Assembly: GCF_018406645.1 (NCBI RefSeq)
Contig: NZ_AP024546.1
Coordinates: 2,728,001-2,792,000 of the forward strand
Direction: 5' to 3'
DNA from: Lysobacter helvus
GTDB taxonomy: Bacteria; Pseudomonadota; Gammaproteobacteria; Xanthomonadales; Xanthomonadaceae
Length of the DNA stretch: 64,000 nt
A program made the position numbers and the translations under genes. The notes beneath the pieces are model-generated. The model saw only the letters and a program-made list of their open reading frames with translations. It was not told the DNA's origin and did no database searches. Positions 59,844 through 64,000 of this stretch are shown in pieces. How positions within the stretch are numbered: position 1 is the stretch's first letter; every line of letters starts with the position of its first letter.

Positions 59844-60566
59844 ATGCGCAAGGCTCTGACATTGACGATCGCGCTAATGTCGCTGGCCTTCGTCGCGCGC
59901 GCCTCAGTCGCGACCGACCCGATGCCAAACAAAGCCTGGCCAAGTACGGTTGACGAAGCTGTCGACCGACTACTGGGTGACATGCCTGCAGACGACGTGG
60001 ATTGGATGCGGCGAAACCCCAAAGAAGATGTCGTCGGCCACCTCTACATGGGATACGGCACGGGCGTCCGCAACGAGTTCGGCTTATGGGGCGACAACGA
60101 CGCCCTGCGCAAGTCTTGTGGCACCGATGATCCCGAAGGGTGTTCGGTCGTCATCATCGAGGCGATGTGGAACAAGGTCCAAGCACAGACCGATCCTGCT
60201 TTGCGCGCTGCGCTGCAGTGCCAATTCGCAACGGTGCATCGCGTCCGGATCGACACCAAGGGTTGGTACTTGCTCCGCCTCGGCGAAATGCTCGACGACA
60301 TGCAATCGCAGATCGATCGCCAGATGCCCGCGGCGGCTGCGCCGGGATGTCCCACGCAGTTGCGCATCGTGCCTGCGGGCAACCCCAACCGCCAATGTTT
60401 CGTGCGCGCAGAGTTCGAGACCGAGCAGCCGCTCGACACTGCGTTGATGTGGCTAGGATTCCGCAACGCGCTTACACCACGCCACGCGCCGCCTGATCTT
60501 GAGTTTGAGTTCAGCGAGTCGTGCGCGTGGCCAGAGCGGCCGACGCACTTCGCCCCTAAGCGTTAG
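59844..60566 (+). CDS. Secreted DUF6794 protein
   Basis: A 240-residue protein with signal peptide 'MRKALTLTIALMSLAFVARA'. The domain 'WPSTVDEAVDRLLGDMPADD' followed by 'DVVGHLYMGYGTGVRNEFGL' and 'VVIIEAMWNKVQ' (about residues 31-118) is the DUF6794 pattern, with its 'R.e.GLW..N..L...C' block. The remaining C-terminal part has three cysteines. Function unknown. Confidence 0.78.
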   Translation: MRKALTLTIALMSLAFVARASVATDPMPNKAWPSTVDEAVDRLLGDMPADDVDWMRRNPKEDVVGHLYMGYGTGVRNEFGLWGDNDALRKSCGTDDPEGCSVVIIEAMWNKVQAQTDPALRAALQCQFATVHRVRIDTKGWYLLRLGEMLDDMQSQIDRQMPAAAAPGCPTQLRIVPAGNPNRQCFVRAEFETEQPLDTALMWLGFRNALTPRHAPPDLEFEFSESCAWPERPTHFAPKR

Positions 60567-60613
60567 GCAGTCCACGCGCTGACGCTGTCACGACCAAATT
60601 GCTCAGTTGTTGA

Positions 60614-60642
60614 ATGCCCGCTTTTGGCCGAAAGCGGACCAT
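60614..60642 (+). repeat. A-type boundary palindrome
   Basis: ATGCCCGCTT.TTGGCCGA.AAGCGGACCAT between the DUF6794 gene and the gene at 60669. Confidence 0.85.
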
Positions 60643-60668
60643 CCTTCTAGCGCATGGGTTAAGCCGTC

Positions 60669-61004
60669 ATGGTCCTGTCCGATCTGCCGACAGAAATTCA
60701 GAACGCACTTGCTCCGCTGACGCCAGCGCTGGCTACGGCGCGCGTTTCGCCCGTCACGTGGGTGTACTCCGAGAAGGCCTTTGGCAGTTTCCTGATCACT
60801 TTTCGTAGCCCACGACACGAGTTCACGCTCACCCGTGACCGAGGTCAGTTCATCATCGGTGGCGCTGATCGAAAGTCCTTGGAGGAGGTAGATCTCTGGA
60901 GGGCATTTGCCACAGCCGAGGACCTGCTTCCGCATCTCTCTAGTTGGCTTGGTGAGTGTCCGCTTCTGGCCGATAGCGGACATTGGTCACCGGGTGACCG
61001 CTAA
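60669..61004 (+). CDS. Hypothetical protein reading through an A repeat
   Basis: A 111-residue protein: 'VLSDLPTEIQNALAPLTPAL', strands 'KAFGSFLITFRSPRHEFTLTRD' and 'GQFIIGGADRKSLEEVDLWRAF', then a tail that is the translated A repeat (GECPLLADSGHWS). The stop lies in the following B repeat. The natural C-terminus probably ended before 60955, and the repeat has replaced it. No family is recognised. Confidence 0.55.
   Translation: MVLSDLPTEIQNALAPLTPALATARVSPVTWVYSEKAFGSFLITFRSPRHEFTLTRDRGQFIIGGADRKSLEEVDLWRAFATAEDLLPHLSSWLGECPLLADSGHWSPGDR
60956..60984 (+). repeat. A-type boundary palindrome (A+B pair)
   Basis: GTGTCCGCTT.CTGGCCGA.TAGCGGACATT, inside the 3' end of the preceding reading frame. 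Its B partner starts 39 bases later, the short spacing class. Confidence 0.9.
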
Positions 61005-61021
61005 CGACCCAAAACGGACAA
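60995..61021 (+). repeat. B-type boundary palindrome (A+B pair)
   Basis: TGACCGCTAA.CGACCC.AAAACGGACAA, a diverged B variant that supplies the stop codon (TAA) of the preceding frame. Confidence 0.8.
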
Positions 61022-61087
61022 TCGGACGCCTGCGCGGGCCAGTTGTTTCGGCGATGATTGTGGCCATCTGCCCCCGGGGACAGGCAA

Positions 61088-61582
61088 ATGCGTAGATCTC
61101 AAAGGCTGATCCTGCTGGCGTCCCTGGCGTTGGCAGGATGTTTGGGCGAAGGCGCAGACATGCGTGTGCACCAGGACTTCAGTGCCGATTCCGGGGCTGC
61201 TGTGCAGAAGTATCGTGAAGTGTGGAGCGCGTACCAGCCGGAGGACATTTCCGACGACCGAATGTTCATCGCGTCCGAAATGATGAGGCACGACCTGGAT
61301 CGGCGTGAAGACTACTACCGCTTCATTGTTGCCCATGTTCGCAAAGAAGGCGGGGCCTATCGGACGTCCGCGCTTCGAGCGCTGGCGTATGCGACGGGTA
61401 CCGAGTCACTTGAGATTTTGTTTGAAGCATACGAAAGCCGCGAGGACATGGCCGCGCGGGAGGCGCTCCAGAGCATCAAGCTTCGCTATGAGTACGCAAA
61501 GGCCGTAGGGGATTCGAACGAGATGGCGTTTGTGAAGAAGCGATCTTCCGAGGCGATCAAGAGGCTGCATGCGCCGCAATAA
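61088..61582 (+). CDS. Lipoprotein with helical repeats
   Basis: A 164-residue protein with GGACAGG before the ATG and lipobox 'LASLALAGC'. The mature part is helical ('YRTSALRALAYATGTESLEI' and 'REDMAAREALQSIKLRYEYA'), like a short HEAT/TPR-type stack. Probably outer-membrane; role unknown. Confidence 0.68.
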   Translation: MRRSQRLILLASLALAGCLGEGADMRVHQDFSADSGAAVQKYREVWSAYQPEDISDDRMFIASEMMRHDLDRREDYYRFIVAHVRKEGGAYRTSALRALAYATGTESLEILFEAYESREDMAAREALQSIKLRYEYAKAVGDSNEMAFVKKRSSEAIKRLHAPQ

Positions 61583-61634
61583 CGTCGAAACGTGTTCGCG
61601 AAAGCGTTGGAATCTTCGGACGCAGCAGGTGCGC

Positions 61635-62021
61635 ATGACACAACTCGTACGCCGCGTGATTTACCTGGTCGCTGGGTTGGTTCCGGCATGTTGCGGCGCC
61701 CTGGTGGCTTCGGCGATGCGCGGGCCACTGCTCCTCGGCGCGCTTGCGGGTGCTTGCGGATTGCTCCTTGCATCGATGGATGTGTTCCCGGTCCGCAGGG
61801 CCACCTACTGGTGCATCGCAATCCTGCTGAGTGCCGGGCTTGCCGCAATGCTCCCTTTCTCGGTGAGCGTTGGATACGGGGACCTCGCAGACTTGGCATC
61901 GGGCATGCGTGGCTCGCCCACGGCAGCGCTCGTCCGGTCGTGGCTCCTCCTGGGGCCGCCCCTGTGTGCGGCGCATTTCCTTTGGGCGGCGAAACCGAAG
62001 TCGCTGCGCGGCTCGACGTGA
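61635..62021 (+). CDS. Membrane protein, four predicted TM segments
   Basis: A 128-residue protein (MTQLVRRVIYLVAGLVPACC) with TM segments at about 7-25, 30-50, 57-75 and 92-115. No repeat separates it from its neighbours on either side, unlike most of this region. Unknown family. Confidence 0.6.
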   Translation: MTQLVRRVIYLVAGLVPACCGALVASAMRGPLLLGALAGACGLLLASMDVFPVRRATYWCIAILLSAGLAAMLPFSVSVGYGDLADLASGMRGSPTAALVRSWLLLGPPLCAAHFLWAAKPKSLRGST

Positions 62022-62067
62022 TCCAAGCGGCCAAGATGGCGTGCGTGTCCTTGTGGAGGAGAGGCAA

Positions 62068-62397
62068 ATGACGGATTGGTCCGTACCAAATTGGGGGGAG
62101 CCTTGGGAGCCCGACATCGAGGTGCCATTGCTCCAGGCGTTGGCCGCCAAAGTCGCGGCCGCATGGCCGCACATAGAAGGCCGGCCCGATTTCTCCACGG
62201 TTGGCGCAGCCGTCGTCGAGTTCTTCTCAGGCCCCGTCTGCATAGCGCGAGCGTGCGTCAGCGCCCTTGACCCATCCGCACCGCTGTTCAGTTGTTATCT
62301 CGGCGCCCTGGAGGACGAGTTCCACGGCCACAACATCGAGGCGATCGCATCGCTCGTCGGGCACTACACAGACGCACTCCCGGATACCGAAATCTAG
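62068..62397 (+). CDS. Hypothetical protein
   Basis: A 109-residue protein with a strong GGAGGAGAGG before the ATG. 'PNWGEPWEPDIEVPLLQALAAK' leads into 'GAAVVEFFSGPVCIARACVSA' and a final 'GHNIEAIASLVGHYTDALP'. Soluble, acidic, no signal peptide. An A repeat starts five bases after the stop. Confidence 0.6.
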   Translation: MTDWSVPNWGEPWEPDIEVPLLQALAAKVAAAWPHIEGRPDFSTVGAAVVEFFSGPVCIARACVSALDPSAPLFSCYLGALEDEFHGHNIEAIASLVGHYTDALPDTEI

Positions 62398-62401
62398 CGG
62401 A

Positions 62402-62430
62402 ATGTGCGCTCATGGCCGATAGCAGACACC
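62402..62430 (+). repeat. A-type boundary palindrome (A+B pair)
   Basis: ATGTGCGCTC.ATGGCCGA.TAGCAGACACC, a diverged A variant. The B partner starts 59 bases later. Confidence 0.8.
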
Positions 62431-62460
62431 CGTCGGTACCTGCCCACCACGCGACAACAG

Positions 62461-62488
62461 TGTCTGCTTTCGATCCAAAGCGGACATT
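62461..62488 (+). repeat. B-type boundary palindrome (A+B pair)
   Basis: TGTCTGCTTT.CGATCC.AAAGCGGACATT, 81 bases before the gene at 62570. Confidence 0.9.
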
Positions 62489-62569
62489 CGGCCAGCGCGT
62501 GCCTTCCCACCTTGGGGCGGTTATAAGGCACCACTGGACCTTGGGTCAGTCGATTAGGCGGTACCCCCT

Positions 62570-62905
62570 TTGCGCAAGCTGATCACTCTTACCGTTGCGA
62601 CGACTCTCATTGGATGCGCGACACAGACACCAGTGTCGACACACTCCTCGTCTGCTCGCGTAGATGACGAGGGCGTAGTGACTTACTACGACCGGAATCA
62701 GGATGGCGCTATTGATTTCGAGTTCCACGATTTCGTGTGCTGCGATCGAAATTGGGCGCGGGTTGATACTGACTTCAACGGCCAATACGACTTGCTTGCC
62801 CGATGGGGCTACAGCTTGACTCGGACACCGATAGATAGTCCCGTCCCAAGGTCCGTTCCGTTTACGACGATTACGAAGGGAGAACCGCCAATATCCGGCT
62901 GGTAG
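62570..62905 (+). CDS. Lipoprotein with EF-hand-like loops
   Basis: A 111-residue protein from TTG with AGGCGG upstream; lipobox 'LTVATTLIGC'. Two acidic loops, 'YYDRNQDGAIDFEFHD' and 'RVDTDFNGQYDLLARW', follow the D-x-[DN]-x-[DN]-G spacing of calcium-binding dockerin/EF-hand loops. Probably a surface calcium-binding lipoprotein; partner unknown. Confidence 0.7.
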   Translation: MRKLITLTVATTLIGCATQTPVSTHSSSARVDDEGVVTYYDRNQDGAIDFEFHDFVCCDRNWARVDTDFNGQYDLLARWGYSLTRTPIDSPVPRSVPFTTITKGEPPISGW

Positions 62906-62921
62906 GCCTACGTGCAGACAA

Positions 62922-62949
62922 ATGTCCGCTTCTGGCCGAAAGCGGACAT
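62922..62949 (+). repeat. A-type boundary palindrome (A+B pair)
   Basis: ATGTCCGCTT.CTGGCCGA.AAGCGGACAT, exact A consensus. The B partner starts 38 bases later, the short spacing class. Confidence 0.92.
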
Positions 62950-62959
62950 GCCCGCCGAG

Positions 62960-62987
62960 TGACCGCTTTCGACCCAAAGCGGACATT
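62960..62987 (+). repeat. B-type boundary palindrome (A+B pair)
   Basis: TGACCGCTTT.CGACCC.AAAGCGGACATT, exact B consensus, 69 bases before the gene at 63057. Confidence 0.92.
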
Positions 62988-63056
62988 CGGTGCGCCCCAA
63001 GCGCCACGCTCGCCAGCGCCGAATTACACTTCGATGCCAGGACCGCAGGGGCGAAA

Positions 63057-63338
63057 ATGAAGGCGAGAGACGTTGTGCAGAATGCGCTAAGTCTGGCGCG
63101 CAGCCGCCTAGGCGAGTCGCCGCAGTACCCGATATACGAATCCTGCGTGGCTCAGTTGGAGTACCTGCTGTCCACCTTGGATGGAAGTATTCCGGTTGAC
63201 CGCCCCAAGCTTCGTACTTTCACCATCGGGCACTATGCGGTGCGGGAGCTTGAAGAATCGGATGAAGAGTTGTCGCGTGTGCTCAAGGAGGCGTATCTCA
63301 TCGCGTCCAAGTTGGCCGACGGCCTAAAGATTTCCTAG
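63057..63338 (+). CDS. Tsi6-like immunity protein
   Basis: A 93-residue helical protein: 'DVVQNALSLARSRLGESPQY', 'YESCVAQLEYLLSTLDG', 'IGHYAVRELEESDEELSRVL' and a final helix. This matches my recollection of the Tsi6 family, immunity proteins against Tse6-like type VI effectors. The family call is from pattern memory. No Tse6-like toxin or type VI gene is in the window, so it would be an orphan. Confidence 0.65.
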   Translation: MKARDVVQNALSLARSRLGESPQYPIYESCVAQLEYLLSTLDGSIPVDRPKLRTFTIGHYAVRELEESDEELSRVLKEAYLIASKLADGLKIS

Positions 63339-63361
63339 TTCGGCTCTATTGCGGCTTTGTG

Positions 63362-63391
63362 CATTTCCGCTGCTGGCCGACAGCGGACATT
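63362..63391 (+). repeat. A-type boundary palindrome
   Basis: CATTTCCGCTG.CTGGCCGA.CAGCGGACATT between the Tsi6-like gene and the zinc-ribbon pseudogene. Confidence 0.85.
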
Positions 63392-63410
63392 CGTTCTACG
63401 GAGGATTGAA

Positions 63411-63603
63411 GTGAACTCGCGATGCTACATCTGTAGCCGTCGACTCAACAACGCCGACGATCCGCTTTCCACTGATTGGGGATTGTTGGGGTTGCGTTGG
63501 ACCCATGGAAGACGGTTGGCCACAGTCAGCCGCGAAGGTCGCCGAAGAAATCGCTGCGGGGCTCCGGGAGCCGGACGGGAGGGCGAAACCACCGCCCCAG
63601 TGA
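63411..63603 (+). pseudogene. Small zinc-ribbon protein, frameshifted
   Basis: It starts at GTG with GGAGGATT upstream: 'NSRCYICSRRLNNADDPLST'. After a GGGG run near 63480, one missing base shifts the frame; restored, it continues 'DCWGCVGPMEDGWPQSAAKV'. The two cysteine pairs make a CxxC/CxxC ribbon. Rejoined length is about 64 residues. Frameshift in a homopolymer makes a consensus error plausible. Confidence 0.6.
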
Positions 63604-63624
63604 TGTCCGCTTGGAATTCAACTG

Positions 63625-63750
63625 ATGCTGCTCGACGATGAGTTGGAGCTGGCTGTCCACGGCACCTTTGGTTCCGTGCAGGAAATCAGCCGCGACGTTC
63701 TTGCTGCACTCGCCGAGCACTCTCAGACTGCAACCCCTTCGTCGACGTGA
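63625..63750 (+). CDS. 41-residue peptide gene
   Basis: 'MLLDDELELAVHGTFGSVQE' then 'ISRDVLAALAEHSQT'. The segment has the composition of a real amphipathic helix. It starts right after the zinc-ribbon pseudogene and is followed by an A repeat 26 bases later. May be a C-terminal fragment of a longer protein. Confidence 0.4.
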   Translation: MLLDDELELAVHGTFGSVQEISRDVLAALAEHSQTATPSST

Positions 63751-63775
63751 CGGAACTGAAGACGTCGGCGCCAGC

Positions 63776-63803
63776 ATGTCCGCTTCTGGCCGATAGCGGA
63801 CAT
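63776..63803 (+). repeat. A-type boundary palindrome (last copy)
   Basis: ATGTCCGCTT.CTGGCCGA.TAGCGGACAT. It is the last copy before the window edge, so the array may continue. Confidence 0.9.
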
Positions 63804-63903
63804 CGAGCCCAGTTATCGTGCGGGCAATCAGCGTGCAACGCGATGTTGGCGACCGCGCCCGCGTTGACTATGCTCGGGGTCGGGCACCAGGGGTGGGCAG
63901 ACG

Positions 63904-64000
63904 ATGATCAAGATTCCGCGCGGGCTCGCGTTCGCCGGCACGGCCATGCTCGTCGCGAGCGTCGTGCAGTGGTGCATCACGGCGGAGTCATCGCCGGCCC
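63904..64000 (+). CDS. Start of a membrane-anchored or secreted protein (3' truncated)
   Basis: The frame 'MIKIPRGLAFAGTAMLVASV' continues with 'QWCITAESSPA' to the window edge. A basic start and a hydrophobic core look like a signal peptide or anchor. Nothing more can be said without the next sequence. Confidence 0.55.
   Translation, partial: MIKIPRGLAFAGTAMLVASVVQWCITAESSPA

Noticed and set aside
44742-63803. Recurrent short frames containing 'SALGRKR', 'VRFRPEADI' or 'DPKRTF'
   Set aside because: These peptides are translations of the palindromic repeats themselves and not genes.
44742-63803. Reading the array as a classical integron with attC sites
   Set aside because: No GTTRRRY/RYYYAAC core sites and no IntI-like integrase were found. 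The palindromes are short, near-identical and in two variants, unlike attC sites.
44742-63803. Reading the repeats as a CRISPR array
   Set aside because: The repeats are separated by whole genes or by 10-31-base related spacers in pairs only. There is no regular spacer series and no cas gene.
44742-63803. Reading the repeats as REP elements of the GTAG type known in Stenotrophomonas
   Set aside because: A GTAG-headed stem was not seen, the paired copies are in direct and not inverted orientation, and no RAYT transposase lies in the window. A related origin remains possible.
1-64000. tRNA, rRNA, prophage, insertion sequence or replication-origin features
   Set aside because: No cloverleaf, rRNA block, integrase, transposase with terminal repeats, or DnaA-box cluster was found on reading either strand.

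Overview
The window is GC-rich chromosomal DNA from a gammaproteobacterium of the Lysobacteraceae (Xanthomonadaceae), most like Lysobacter and its relatives. The basis is the codon bias, a DUF2058 protein, a YgjP-type HELAH peptidase, several secreted beta-helix proteins ending in an 'RVVGG..DIGA.ER' block, and many small secreted, lipoprotein and membrane genes. I see no rRNA, tRNA, CRISPR array, replication origin, transposase or prophage. Species-level placement is inference.

Layout. 0-18 kb is mostly ordinary single genes: a DUF5694-like tail, glutathione S-transferase, a divergent pair (FAD-dependent dehydrogenase / quinone oxidoreductase), an isoprenylcysteine methyltransferase-like membrane enzyme, a TolB-like/TPR protein, a tandem pair of secreted paralogues behind duplicated hairpin leaders, a broken higA antitoxin, an RluA-type pseudouridine synthase, a Crp/Fnr regulator with a near-perfect operator palindrome, and a YgjP peptidase operon. 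18-24 kb is a minus-strand Rhs operon: a 1683-residue secreted Rhs/YD-repeat protein with an inserted Ig-like module and a low-GC C-terminal tip, translationally coupled to two small membrane-protein genes. 24-29 kb holds membrane proteins, a beta-carbonic anhydrase, a Tat-exported PhoD phosphatase and a frameshifted HIT protein.

29-44 kb is an accessory stretch of small, often overlapping plus-strand genes of unknown function, with a VOC protein, a DUF938 methyltransferase, a PASTA-like/polyproline envelope protein, two beta-helix proteins, a SpoIIAA-like protein, a cupin enzyme and a LOV-LuxR blue-light regulator.

44-64 kb is an unusual array of about 30 short genes (lipoproteins, secreted proteins, 1-4 TM proteins, orphan domains such as an EF-Tu domain-III-like protein, a Tsi6-like immunity protein and DUF6794) with one metalloprotease and one beta-helix protein. 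Many of its gene boundaries carry one or two copies of a ~28-bp imperfect palindrome that I did not see in the first 44 kb. Two variants occur, always in the same orientation. Variant A lies at gene 3' sides and convergent gaps, variant B at gene 5' sides and divergent gaps, and A precedes B whenever both occur. This array is the best candidate here for an undescribed system.

Six genes are interrupted by single-nucleotide frameshifts. They could be genuine decay or consensus errors of the assembly.
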